Source: Salipaludibacillus keqinensis
GTDB taxonomy: Bacteria > Bacillota > Bacilli > Bacillales > Salisediminibacteriaceae
Assembly (NCBI RefSeq): GCF_003226325.1
Contig: NZ_PDOD01000001.1
Span: forward strand, 496,001-560,000
Direction: 5' to 3'
DNA: 64,000 bases
Part shown: piece after piece, positions 17,454 to 25,417 of the stretch
Layout of the letters: each line of letters starts with the position of its first letter
Numbering within the stretch: position 1 is the first letter of the stretch
Notes under the pieces: generated by a model
Told to the model about the DNA's origin: nothing
The model's database searches: none
What the model saw: the letters and a program-made list of their open reading frames with translations, nothing else
Translations under genes and position numbers: made by a program

Positions 17454-18218
17454 TTAAAGTATTTGAATCTCTTTAATGAATGGACTGCGGTTTAGTTGTA
17501 AGTAGAGAGGAGTATCTTTCGTCCACTCACCTATAATGACGTGTTGCACGTTTAATCCTTGTTGATCGAGAAGAAATTCGAAATATTCCTTAGAATATGC
17601 TGTCTGATCTACGTTGTCTAGAATCCATTCACCATCGCTAATGATGGTCATAGGTAATATCACATTAGTAGGAGTTTTAGACAGGTCATCTTTAGTGATG
17701 CTTTGATAAGGGCTCTTCTTCAGTACATTTACTGTTCCATTCGCTTCAAGAATAGCATATTCTACTTCTTTAAAAGAGAATACGTCCCTGTTTCTTAATA
17801 AATTTTGCAACTGGTGGAGATCTAAATTATTTTTTTTCAACTGCTCACGATCGATGATTCCCTTTCTGATTACGATAGAAGGTTTCCCTTCTAACAAACT
17901 ACGCGTACCCTTCCATTTTTGAGTAACTTTTTCAATCCCCACAATCAAGATTCCCCATAACAAAACCGCATAAAGAACATAATTTATGCCAATTTCTTTA
18001 TCGTAGATCGCATTTCCAACTAACTCCCCCAATACAAGAGCTGAAATAAAATCAAAAGGTGTTAATTGGGTGATTTGAGTCTTGCCCAAAACTTTTGTTA
18101 ACACAAGTAGAGCTATAAATCCTATTAATAATTCGATTGTTAAAGATGAAAAGGTTGTATTCAATGATCTAACCCTGCCTTCTGAAAACTTGTTTATTAA
18201 GTAGGGTTCTCTAAGCAT
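17454..18218 (-). CDS. DUF421 (YetF-like) membrane protein A
   Basis: A 254-residue DUF421 protein with three N-terminal membrane segments (about residues 26-45, 53-74 and 78-98) and a cytoplasmic C-terminal domain with GKPSIVIRKGIID and the signature LLRNRDVFSFKEVEYAILEANG. Such proteins accompany SpoVA gene clusters in several bacilli and affect spore inner-membrane properties; the role here is inferred from the neighbouring spoVAC-spoVAD-spoVAEb. The ATG at 18218 has no ribosome-binding site, whereas a TTG at 18164 (residue 19) has AGAAGG-CAGGG upstream, so the true protein may start there. It follows the 18225 gene by 6 bp. Confidence 0.82.
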   Translation of the reverse strand: MLREPYLINKFSEGRVRSLNTTFSSLTIELLIGFIALLVLTKVLGKTQITQLTPFDFISALVLGELVGNAIYDKEIGINYVLYAVLLWGILIVGIEKVTQKWKGTRSLLEGKPSIVIRKGIIDREQLKKNNLDLHQLQNLLRNRDVFSFKEVEYAILEANGTVNVLKKSPYQSITKDDLSKTPTNVILPMTIISDGEWILDNVDQTAYSKEYFEFLLDQQGLNVQHVIIGEWTKDTPLYLQLNRSPFIKEIQIL

Positions 18219-18224
18219 TCAATA

Positions 18225-18734
18225 TTATGAGGCTTTTAATAATTCAGTTAGCCATTGATCCATTTGAGAGCAAATTTCGTTTGATACAGCTACAAGTTGA
18301 CCTACTTCTGTATTTGGATTATTTATTGAACCTGAAAAAACCGTTTTTAATGTACCTTCTTTTGTATACCAAAAGCGAAGTAAATAATCGTTATAAGTCT
18401 GTAAATATTTATTTATTATGATTAGTTGATCCTCAATATATATAGATGCCAATATTTCGTCATCGAATAGAAGAAAATTGGGGGTTAATTCAATCTCTTT
18501 TTTATGAATACTGTAAGTTTGTTTTTGAACCGCATTCCTTATTTTCAATAATTGCAATTCAATCGTTCGTGATATTTCTTCGTGCCAATCTTTTTCTGTA
18601 TAGTCAGATTCAGTATGTAATTTTCGGGTATTTTTTACATTTTTGTGTTTAGGTATCATCTTCATGATGAAAAATAGGGTGATGATCTGTACAAGAAATA
18701 TGGCGAACAGCATGATAGAAATCGATAAAAGCAT
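18225..18734 (-). CDS. Unrecognised protein with one N-terminal membrane anchor
   Basis: I do not recognise this 169-residue protein. Residues 1-25 (MLLSISIMLFAIFLVQIITLF) form one membrane helix, followed by a basic, helical linker (KHKNVKNTRKLH) and a soluble domain with alternating acidic and aromatic residues (NKYLQTYNDYLLRFWYTKEG). ATG 18734 is selected because GGAGGG precedes it; the longer frame from 18749 overlaps that site. It lies upstream of and apparently cotranscribed with the DUF421 gene, and back to back with the spoVA module, so a spore-membrane role is a reasonable guess only. Confidence 0.65.
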   Translation of the reverse strand: MLLSISIMLFAIFLVQIITLFFIMKMIPKHKNVKNTRKLHTESDYTEKDWHEEISRTIELQLLKIRNAVQKQTYSIHKKEIELTPNFLLFDDEILASIYIEDQLIIINKYLQTYNDYLLRFWYTKEGTLKTVFSGSINNPNTEVGQLVAVSNEICSQMDQWLTELLKAS

Positions 18735-18859
18735 TGGTAAACCCTCCATTCACACAAGTATCGTATCAAAGATGACCTATAAATGACACAAGTTCTTGCT
18801 AGATTAGATTTCTAATATGCCAGCATCTTTTATAAGCTGAAAGTCACCTTATTTTCCCA

Positions 18860-18889
18860 ACATAAAAAATCTTACCTTTTAAGATACTA
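18860..18889 (+). promoter_or_regulatory. Candidate sigma-G/F promoter of the spoVAC-AD-AEb module
   Basis: ACATA at 18860-18864 and GATACTA at 18883-18889 are 18 bp apart. They match GHATR at 4/5 and CATWHTA at 6/7. The position, 30 bp from the first gene of the module, and the forespore role of SpoVA support it. Confidence 0.45.
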
Positions 18890-18918
18890 ACTGTACAAAG
18901 TTAGAGAGGATGAACGCA

Positions 18919-19347
18919 GTGTTGATAAGAATTATGCTCTTGGCCATGTGTTTTGTCATTCTTACTGCATGTCAAACGTCTGACCAAAGCTCTCCTCAAG
19001 GGCAAAGCATGAAGAAAGAGGTCATTTCTCAACAAGAGGCTGTCCAAGCAGAGAAGACAGTAGAGAGCTTGGAGCAAGTAGAAGAGGCTACAGCGGTGTC
19101 ATTGGATAAGGATGTGTATATTCATTTATCAGTGACTGGCTTTGATCGTTTCTTTCTAAAAGATATTCGTAAAGAAGCTGAAAAAAGCCTTGAAACAAAA
19201 GCTTCGAAAGAGAATATTCACGTCTCTACTGATAAGAAAATCGAATTAGAAATCAAAGAACTTAAGGAAAAATTGAAGGAACAGGGAATGACTAAGGAGC
19301 AAATGAAAACTGAATTAGAGAAAATCGACAAAGACATGAAAGGATAG
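18919..19347 (+). CDS. YhcN/YlaJ-type sporulation lipoprotein
   Basis: A 142-residue lipoprotein. The signal peptide ends in the lipobox LTAC (Cys18), so the mature protein is lipid-anchored. The rest is short and charged, with the VSLDKDVYIHLSVTGFDRFFLKDIRKE pattern seen in spore YhcN/YlaJ proteins and a coiled, Lys/Glu-rich C-terminus. Such lipoproteins head spoVA-like clusters in bacilli. The GTG at 18919 is favoured: AGAGAGG lies 9 bp upstream, while an ATG at 18910 directly abuts that site. It is 10 bp from spoVAC. Confidence 0.8.
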   Translation: MLIRIMLLAMCFVILTACQTSDQSSPQGQSMKKEVISQQEAVQAEKTVESLEQVEEATAVSLDKDVYIHLSVTGFDRFFLKDIRKEAEKSLETKASKENIHVSTDKKIELEIKELKEKLKEQGMTKEQMKTELEKIDKDMKG

Positions 19348-19357
19348 GTGTCTTTTT

Positions 19358-19822
19358 ATGGGTAAAGATTCCAAGTTATCGCCCGCTCAAAAAGCATATC
19401 AACAAGTCGCCAGTAAACATGAGACGAAAAGACCTGTAGGAATAAACTGTGTTAAAGCGTTTATTTTCGGTGGGTTAGTGTGCACGTTTGGACAACTTAT
19501 TCAAAACGGGTATATTCATTACTTTGATTTCACAGAAAAGACTGCTGGGGACCCTACAGTAGCTACGTTGGTCTTTTTAGCAGCTCTACTTACTGGGTTC
19601 GGTGTATACGACAGGTTTGGCCAGTTAGCAGGAGCAGGTTCCGCAGTTCCGGTCACTGGTTTTGCTAATTCAATGGCTTCAGCAGCAATCGAACACCGAA
19701 CAGAAGGTTATGTATTAGGAGTAGGATCAAATATGTTTAAACTTGCCGGTTCAGTCATTGTGTTCGGTGTAGTTGCGGCTTTCTTCGTGGTGTTAATCAA
19801 AATGGCGTTCTTTGAGCTATAA
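19358..19822 (+). CDS. spoVAC: Stage V sporulation protein AC (mechanosensitive DPA channel subunit)
   Basis: A 154-residue membrane protein of the SpoVAC/SpoVAEb family. In B. subtilis SpoVAC is a mechanosensitive channel for dipicolinic acid in the spore inner membrane. Visible are the KAFIFGGLVCTFGQLIQNG first helix (near residue 30), a middle helix with LTGFGVYDRFGQLAGAGSAVPVTGFANSM read in parts, and a last helix near residue 130. It is followed after 14 bp by spoVAD. Together with AD and AEb it forms the minimal DPA channel module. Confidence 0.95.
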   Translation: MGKDSKLSPAQKAYQQVASKHETKRPVGINCVKAFIFGGLVCTFGQLIQNGYIHYFDFTEKTAGDPTVATLVFLAALLTGFGVYDRFGQLAGAGSAVPVTGFANSMASAAIEHRTEGYVLGVGSNMFKLAGSVIVFGVVAAFFVVLIKMAFFEL

Positions 19823-19836
19823 AGGAGGAGAATTCA

Positions 19837-20850
19837 TTGCTAGTCGGAAAACGAACATGGATGTTTGAAAAGCGTCCAGTGATTATTAGCTCAGGTGTTA
19901 TCGGTGGCCCTTTTGAAAAACAGGGAGCATTGGCCAACGATTTTGACCGCTTTTATGACGATTTATGGTGTGGAGAAAAAAGTTATGAGCAAGCACAAAA
20001 AAAATTGTTAGAAGATGCATGTCAGGAAGCTTTAAACAAAGCCAATTTGAAGCAAGAGGATATTCAGTTTATCTTTGCAGGCGATTTATTAAACCAAATT
20101 ACCTCTACTAGTTTTGCTTGTAGATCCTTGTCTATTCCTTATTTCGGCCTGTTCGGTGCTTGTGCAACTTCTATGGAAGCTCTTGCACTGGCAGCCTACG
20201 TTGTAAACAGCCAAGGGGCCCAACACGTTCTAACTGGATCGTGCAGTCATAACGCTGCTATCGAAAAAACATTTAGATACCCCACTGAATATGGGTCTCA
20301 AAAGCCTCCTACTGCTCAATGGACGGTGACTGCAGCAGGCGTTGGACTTGTAGCCTCTCAAGGTGAAGGCGCTGTTGTTACTTCTGCAACAATTGGAAAA
20401 GTGATAGACGAAGGTTTAAAAGACCCTTTTAACATGGGTGCTGCTATGGCGCCAGCAGCTGTAGATACTATAAAAGCGCATTTAACCGATCGAAATCTTT
20501 CAACTGATCATTACGATTTAATTTTGACTGGAGATCTAGCAAAGATCGGCAGGCCGATAGCGTTGGAACTATTTCAGCAAAATAAGATTTCCATTCAAGA
20601 GGATATCTTTCAGGATGCTGGTTTGTTGATTTATAAACCTGATCAACCAATTCAAGCTGGTGCTAGTGGAGCTGGATGCTCTGCGGCAGTTACGTATGGA
20701 CATATCTTGAAACGTATCCAAAGTGGTGAATTGAAGAGAGTATTGATTGTCGCTACAGGTGCACTTTTATCCCCACTAACTTTCCAACAAAAAGAATCAA
20801 TCCCTTGCATAGCACACGCTGTATCTATTGAACATCAAGGAGGGATGTAA
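19837..20850 (+). CDS. spoVAD: Stage V sporulation protein AD (DPA-binding)
   Basis: A 337-residue thiolase-fold protein that binds dipicolinic acid at the spore inner membrane. The fold marks are FGLFGACATSMEALALAA near residue 105 and GASGAGCSAAVTYGHIL near 275. The TTG start at 19837 follows AAAGGAGGAG at good distance; there is no alternative ATG nearby before family sequence begins. It lies between spoVAC and spoVAEb as in the classical operon, 1 bp before spoVAEb. Confidence 0.96.
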   Translation: MLVGKRTWMFEKRPVIISSGVIGGPFEKQGALANDFDRFYDDLWCGEKSYEQAQKKLLEDACQEALNKANLKQEDIQFIFAGDLLNQITSTSFACRSLSIPYFGLFGACATSMEALALAAYVVNSQGAQHVLTGSCSHNAAIEKTFRYPTEYGSQKPPTAQWTVTAAGVGLVASQGEGAVVTSATIGKVIDEGLKDPFNMGAAMAPAAVDTIKAHLTDRNLSTDHYDLILTGDLAKIGRPIALELFQQNKISIQEDIFQDAGLLIYKPDQPIQAGASGAGCSAAVTYGHILKRIQSGELKRVLIVATGALLSPLTFQQKESIPCIAHAVSIEHQGGM

Positions 20851-20851
20851 A

Positions 20852-21202
20852 ATGATATTTGTTCATGCTTTTATCGTCGGGGGAATTATTTGTGTAATAG
20901 GACAAATTCTTTTGGATGTCGCTAAATTAACGCCCGCACACACTATGAGCACATTAGTCGTCGTAGGTGCAATTATGGATGGTTTAGGTCTTTATGAACC
21001 TTTAATTGATTTTGCAGGGGCAGGAGCAAGTGTACCAATTACTAGCTTTGGAAATGCTCTTGTTCATGGTGCAGTTACTGAAGCTGGTCAAAGCGGTTGG
21101 ATAGGAATTTTAACAGGCATATTCCAAGTCACTAGTGCTGGTATCTCATCAGCAATTATTTTCAGCTTTTTAGCTGCTCTTCTTTTCAGACCAAAAGGGT
21201 GA
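20852..21202 (+). CDS. spoVAEB: Stage V sporulation protein AEb
   Basis: A 116-residue membrane protein of the SpoVAC/AEb family, in length and sequence like B. subtilis SpoVAEb: MIFVHAFIVGGIICVIGQIL, then DGLGLYEPLIDFAGAGASVPITSFG (in parts) and a final hydrophobic helix. It is essential for DPA uptake in B. subtilis. ATG 20852 follows AAGGAGGG; the longer reading frame from 20828 includes the ribosome-binding site and is not the start. It is the last gene of the module; the DUF421 gene beyond is on the other strand. Confidence 0.95.
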   Translation: MIFVHAFIVGGIICVIGQILLDVAKLTPAHTMSTLVVVGAIMDGLGLYEPLIDFAGAGASVPITSFGNALVHGAVTEAGQSGWIGILTGIFQVTSAGISSAIIFSFLAALLFRPKG

Positions 21203-21254
21203 GGGAGTCATGTTAAATACGCTACGTGGAAGGGGAGCGAGATCTTTCCTATCA

Positions 21255-21290
21255 ACTTGATAAAGGAGCAAGATTCTCAAGTTTATTTTC
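21255..21290. terminator. Weak hairpin after spoVAEb
   Basis: ACTTGA (21255) and TCAAGT (21278) flank a 17-nt loop, followed by TTATTTTC. It could end the spoVA module; the stem is short. Confidence 0.35.
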
Positions 21291-21298
21291 AGCGAAGA

Positions 21299-22027
21299 TT
21301 AATGGTAAAAAGGAGGACCTTTATATTTGATGTCATTTATTGATATATGAAGGTCGCCTTCCTCATTTACACTGGCGAATAAGACGTTTTTTGATTGACT
21401 AACACCCTTTTTCTTTAGTTCTTCATCAAGCCAGTTAATAGACAAATTCAAATGTTTTAATATATTTGGATAGACCTGGCCCTCAATAATAACAGGAAAA
21501 GCTAAATTAGAAGAGCGCTTAGCAAGATAGAGATCTTCTAGAGTGACAACAGCATTCTCAGGTTTTTTATAAACTGTCAATTTTCCATTAGCTTCTACAA
21601 TTGCCAATTTAACAATAGATAGATCGAAAATGTCTTTTTCTCTCAACATTTGAAGGATGTTATCTATAGAATAACGGATTTTCTCGAGGTTAGCGATGAT
21701 TAATACCCCATTTTCTATTACAACAGTAGGTTCAAAGGTCATCGCATGGCCGAACCACCGTTTCTTTATTAAGAGGTAACTGACAATTCTTTGTAATATA
21801 GCAATCATTACAATTGCTACAATCGTATGAATATGATGAATGTTAGGATCGGCAATATCAGCACCTGTTACAGAAGCTAGTGTGATAATGACTAGAAAAT
21901 CAAATAACGGTAATTGTCCGATTGCTCTTTTACCCATGTACATAGTTACAACGAGTAGTAAAGGAAGAATAGTAAAAATCCTTAAAATGACTTTCGCTAA
22001 TTCCATCACAATCATGGAGTCGTTCAT
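21299..22027 (-). CDS. DUF421 (YetF-like) membrane protein B
   Basis: A 242-residue DUF421 protein with three N-terminal membrane segments (about residues 9-29, 36-55, 63-86) including GKRAIGQLPLFDFLVIITLAS, and a C-terminal domain with EPTVVIENG, MLREKDIFDLSIVKLAIVEANG and PVIIEGQV. It is diverged from the DUF421 protein at 17454-18218. The start follows GAAGGGGAAG. It is convergent with spoVAEb and divergent from dacB, so it closes the spoVA block on the right. A spore-membrane role is inferred from context. Confidence 0.85.
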   Translation of the reverse strand: MNDSMIVMELAKVILRIFTILPLLLVVTMYMGKRAIGQLPLFDFLVIITLASVTGADIADPNIHHIHTIVAIVMIAILQRIVSYLLIKKRWFGHAMTFEPTVVIENGVLIIANLEKIRYSIDNILQMLREKDIFDLSIVKLAIVEANGKLTVYKKPENAVVTLEDLYLAKRSSNLAFPVIIEGQVYPNILKHLNLSINWLDEELKKKGVSQSKNVLFASVNEEGDLHISINDIKYKGPPFYH

Positions 22028-22199
22028 CTTATCTTCCCCTTCAATTTATATGAATAAAGTTAGTTTTTACAACTAGAGGAAAGATATTCTTCTTATCGTA
22101 AAACGAGATGGACATACTTTATTAATCTCTGCATAAATTGACTTATAAGAGATAGGCAAGACAAGCCAACACACGGGTTGATATGATCGGAGGACAGGT

Positions 22200-23348
22200 A
22201 TGTATAAGAAATTATTTACCGTGGTAGCGAGCGTTGTAATAGTATTAACTTTGTCAGGCGCATCCGGAGCTAATGAATTTAATCAAAACGTATCAGCTGA
22301 AGGCGCTATTCTTATGGAACAAGAAAGCGGACGGATTTTGTACGAAAAGAATTCCCGAACGCAAATGAGAATTGCTAGTATTACAAAGATCATGACAGCC
22401 ATCTTAGCGATAGAATCTGGAAAGTTAGATGAAACGGTGACAGTTTCCAGTAGAGCTTTCGGTACAGAAGGTTCCTCCATTTATTTAGCTGAAGGAGAGA
22501 AAATCCCTTTAAATGACTTGGTGTATGGATTGATGCTCCGTTCCGGAAATGACGCAGCCGTAGCAATTGCTGAACATGTTGGTGGAAGTTTAGAAGGATT
22601 TATTTATTTAATGAACGAAAAAGCTAGAGAAATTGGAATGAGTCAAACTGTTTTTTCGAACCCACATGGTTTAGATGATCACGAAGAGCATTATTCAACT
22701 GCTTATGATATGGCTTTGCTAACCCAATATGCAATGAAAAACCCTGTTTATCAAGAAGTCTCCGCTACAGAGACTTATCGCTCAGAAACAAAGGAAAATC
22801 GTATCCGAGTCTTTAATAATAAAAACCGATTATTAACCCAACTCTATCCTGCATCCACCGGAGGTAAAACAGGTTACACGAAAAGAGCGAAACGAACGCT
22901 CGTTTCAACGGCAGAAAAAAATGAAATGGATTTAATTGCCGTCACAATTAATGCCCCGAGTGATTGGTACGACCATATGAATTTGTTTGAATGGGGATTT
23001 GAACATTTTCAGTTAAAGACATTAGTGAAAGAAGGAAAGGTGAATAGAGTAGAGGATCCCTATTATAAAGATCGGTTAAAAGCAGAATTTTCATTTCAAT
23101 ACCCAATAACGGAAGAAGACAAGCAAAAGCTTGTGCCAAGAATTGTGGTACCTCAACCTGCCAATCATGAAAGGTGGAAGAGAGAAGGGTATCCTTATCC
23201 TATTGGAACGATTCAACTGGAGTTAGACAATGAAATTATTGGTGTTGTTCCTTTAAGCTATATTGAGAAGGATTCACCTCGTGATCCTTTTTATAGAAGG
23301 TGGATCAATCAATGGTTTCAAATGAATGGGATTGTCCCCCATGGTTAA
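22200..23348 (+). CDS. dacB: D-alanyl-D-alanine carboxypeptidase DacB (PBP5*)
   Basis: A 382-residue low-molecular-weight PBP with a signal peptide (about residues 1-24), active-site SITK at residues 60-63, SGN in LRSGNDAAV and KTG in GGKTGYT. In B. subtilis DacB is made in the mother cell under sigma-E and lowers cortex cross-linking, allowing core dehydration. A weak sigma-E-like pair (GACATACT at 22111, CATAAATT at 22132) lies upstream and is not convincing. CGGAGGA precedes ATG 22200. The end overlaps spmA by 8 bp, the conserved dacB-spmA-spmB operon. Confidence 0.95.
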   Translation: MYKKLFTVVASVVIVLTLSGASGANEFNQNVSAEGAILMEQESGRILYEKNSRTQMRIASITKIMTAILAIESGKLDETVTVSSRAFGTEGSSIYLAEGEKIPLNDLVYGLMLRSGNDAAVAIAEHVGGSLEGFIYLMNEKAREIGMSQTVFSNPHGLDDHEEHYSTAYDMALLTQYAMKNPVYQEVSATETYRSETKENRIRVFNNKNRLLTQLYPASTGGKTGYTKRAKRTLVSTAEKNEMDLIAVTINAPSDWYDHMNLFEWGFEHFQLKTLVKEGKVNRVEDPYYKDRLKAEFSFQYPITEEDKQKLVPRIVVPQPANHERWKREGYPYPIGTIQLELDNEIIGVVPLSYIEKDSPRDPFYRRWINQWFQMNGIVPHG

Positions 23349-23940
23349 TCTCATTTGGGCCGGTTTATTTTTTATCGGTTATATATTTGCCGCTTTTCAA
23401 GGGAATATGACAGCTGTTAATGAGGCAATCTTCACCGGGGCAAAGGAAGCAGTAGTCATTTGTATTGGTTTGATCAGCGTAGTAACGTTTTGGTTAGGAA
23501 TGATGCGAATTGCAGAGTTAGCAGGCATATTGAAAAAAATGAGTCAATGGTTGCAACCATTAATTACAAAACTTTTCCCAGACATACCTAAAGGTCATCC
23601 AGCCATTGGTTACATTGTGTCTAATATGAGTGCGAATATGTTTGGGCTCGGGAATGCTGCAACACCTATGGGGATCAAAGCAATGAAAGAATTAAAAAAG
23701 TTGAACAACGATAAGGACGAAGCCAGTCGTTCAATGGTCACTTTACTTGCAATTAATACAGCTAGCATTACTCTCATTCCTACCACCGTTATTGCTTTGA
23801 GGATAGAATATCATTCTATAGCCCCCACAGAAATAGTCATTACAACCATTCTTGCGACAGCTTGTTCAACAATTGGTGCAATTCTCATTGATCGTTTCTT
23901 TTATTATAAGAGGATTAGCAAAGGACGTGGTAGCTATTGA
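23341..23940 (+). CDS. spmA: Spore maturation protein A
   Basis: A 199-residue membrane protein of the nucleoside-recognition (Gate) family needed in B. subtilis for proper spore core dehydration. Five or so hydrophobic segments are visible, with the signature SNMSANMFGLGNAATPMGIKAM near residue 98. ATG 23341 lies within the last codons of dacB and has only weak ribosome-binding sequence, so translation is probably coupled; a start 15 bp upstream would be less like the family N-terminus MVNxIW. It overlaps spmB by 4 bp. Confidence 0.94.
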   Translation: MVNLIWAGLFFIGYIFAAFQGNMTAVNEAIFTGAKEAVVICIGLISVVTFWLGMMRIAELAGILKKMSQWLQPLITKLFPDIPKGHPAIGYIVSNMSANMFGLGNAATPMGIKAMKELKKLNNDKDEASRSMVTLLAINTASITLIPTTVIALRIEYHSIAPTEIVITTILATACSTIGAILIDRFFYYKRISKGRGSY

Positions 23941-24467
23941 CTTGGTTATCAACGATCTCAATCTGGATTATTCCATCTTTTATCATGGTCATATTAATAA
24001 CCGCTACTTGGAAAAGAGTACCCACCTATGAAGCTTTCACTGAAGGGGCTAAAGAGGGTGTACAAATATCCTTTTCCATTATCCCCTATTTAGTTGGCAT
24101 GCTTGTATCAATCAAAGTTTTTCGTGAGTCAGGGGCATTGGAATTTTTCATTGATTTATTCAGACCATTATTTTCAATGTTTTATATTCCAGTAGAAATA
24201 ATACCTCTTGCACTTATTAGACCTCTTTCTGGTACTGGAGCATTAGGAATGACAAGCGACCTCATCGCTACTTACGGACCAGATTCTTTTATAGGTCGGC
24301 TAGCTTCCACGATGCAGGGAAGCACAGATACAACTTTCTATGTATTAACGGTTTATTTTGGAGCTATTGGCATTAAAAAAATGGGTGATGCTTTGAAAGT
24401 CGGTTTATCTGCGGATGTAATCGGTATCATTGCTTCTATTATCATCGTGAGACTGGTATTTTTATAA
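23937..24467 (+). CDS. spmB: Spore maturation protein B
   Basis: A 176-residue membrane protein, partner of SpmA, also with the Gate domain. The signature RPLSGTGALGMTSDLIATYGPDS is near residues 98-120, followed by STMQGSTDTTFYVLTVYFGAIG-type sequence. It starts with TTG in the TTGA overlap with the spmA stop, behind AAAGGACG. It is the last gene of dacB-spmA-spmB. Confidence 0.94.
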   Translation: MTWLSTISIWIIPSFIMVILITATWKRVPTYEAFTEGAKEGVQISFSIIPYLVGMLVSIKVFRESGALEFFIDLFRPLFSMFYIPVEIIPLALIRPLSGTGALGMTSDLIATYGPDSFIGRLASTMQGSTDTTFYVLTVYFGAIGIKKMGDALKVGLSADVIGIIASIIIVRLVFL

Positions 24468-24473
24468 GAAATC

Positions 24474-24499
24474 CCCCTTGAAGAGCATACTTTAAGGGG
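24474..24499 (+). terminator. Hairpin after spmB
   Basis: CCCCTTGAAG and CTTTAAGGGG form a 10-bp stem with one mismatch around AGCATA. No T-run follows, so its role as a terminator is uncertain. Confidence 0.4.
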
Positions 24500-24603
24500 T
24501 AAAAGTTGTGTATTCGTGAAAAAAAAGCTAAAATTAACGTTTGAAATCAATTTAGTGTCGACGACAATACAGATAATGATATGATTAGGCTGAGGTGAAA
24601 GTA

Positions 24604-25323
24604 ATGGAACGATTACAAAAAGTGATAGCGCAAGCAGGAATAACATCAAGAAGAAAAGCAGAAGGGTTAATTACGAGTGGAAAAGTTTATGTAAATGGAA
24701 GTAAAGTAACGGAATTAGGAACGAAAGTAGATCCATCAAACGATGAAGTGGTAGTAGATGGGGTTCCAATTAACAAGGAAGAACCTGTCTATTTTTTGCT
24801 GTATAAACCAGCTAGTGTTATTTCAGCAGTATCCGATGAATTCGATAGAAAAGTTGTGACTGATTATATCCCGACCGAACAGCGAATTTATCCAATTGGT
24901 CGGTTAGATTATGATACTTCTGGTCTGCTCTTACTTACAAATGACGGTGATTTTGCAAATTTACTGATGCATCCGAAGTATAAAATTAAAAAAACATATA
25001 TTGCCAAAGTTGAAGGTATGCCGTTACGTGAGAATGTAAAGAAACTTGAACGTGGGATTACCCTTGAAGATGGTAAAACTGCCCCTGCACAAGTGAAAGT
25101 AACAAAATCAGATAAGAAAAAGAATACATCGATCGTCGAAATAACGATTCATGAAGGAAAAAACCGTCAAGTCCGCAGAATGTTGGAAGCAATCGGGCAC
25201 CCTGTACTAAAGCTTAAGAGAGAGCAATATGCTTTCCTTCATTTACGTGGGTTAAATGCTGGTGAGTTTCGAGAATTAAAACCACATGAAGTGAAACAAC
25301 TCAGAGAATTAGCTGTCACATAA
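24604..25323 (+). CDS. rluB: Ribosomal large-subunit pseudouridine synthase B
   Basis: A 239-residue RsuA-family pseudouridine synthase with an N-terminal S4 RNA-binding domain (residues 1-60, ITSRRKAEGLITSGKVYVNG) and the catalytic GRLDYDTSGLLLLTNDG motif holding the active Asp near residue 103. HEGKNRQVRRM follows near 185. By family it modifies 23S rRNA. ATG 24604 is preceded by GAGGTG at good distance. It lies between spmB and resA as in B. subtilis (ypuL). Confidence 0.95.
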   Translation: MERLQKVIAQAGITSRRKAEGLITSGKVYVNGSKVTELGTKVDPSNDEVVVDGVPINKEEPVYFLLYKPASVISAVSDEFDRKVVTDYIPTEQRIYPIGRLDYDTSGLLLLTNDGDFANLLMHPKYKIKKTYIAKVEGMPLRENVKKLERGITLEDGKTAPAQVKVTKSDKKKNTSIVEITIHEGKNRQVRRMLEAIGHPVLKLKREQYAFLHLRGLNAGEFRELKPHEVKQLRELAVT

Positions 25324-25348
25324 TGTTCATAAATTCAATGGATCGTAT

Positions 25349-25378
25349 ATATTAACACTATTTAGGTAGTGTTAATAT
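25349..25378. repeat. Perfect 12-bp inverted repeat upstream of resA
   Basis: ATATTAACACTA and TAGTGTTAATAT are perfect complementary arms with a 6-bp centre (TTTAGG), 40 bp upstream of the resA start. Without a T-run it is more like an operator or a regulatory hairpin than a terminator. Confidence 0.7.
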
Positions 25379-25417
25379 AGAGAGGAAAGACAATCGAATG
25401 GGTAATGGGGGAGCAAT

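Noticed and set aside
22111-22139. Sigma-E promoter of dacB
   Set aside because: GACATACT and CATAAATT resemble sigma-E elements but each has two mismatches and the spacing is short, so it is mentioned only under dacB.
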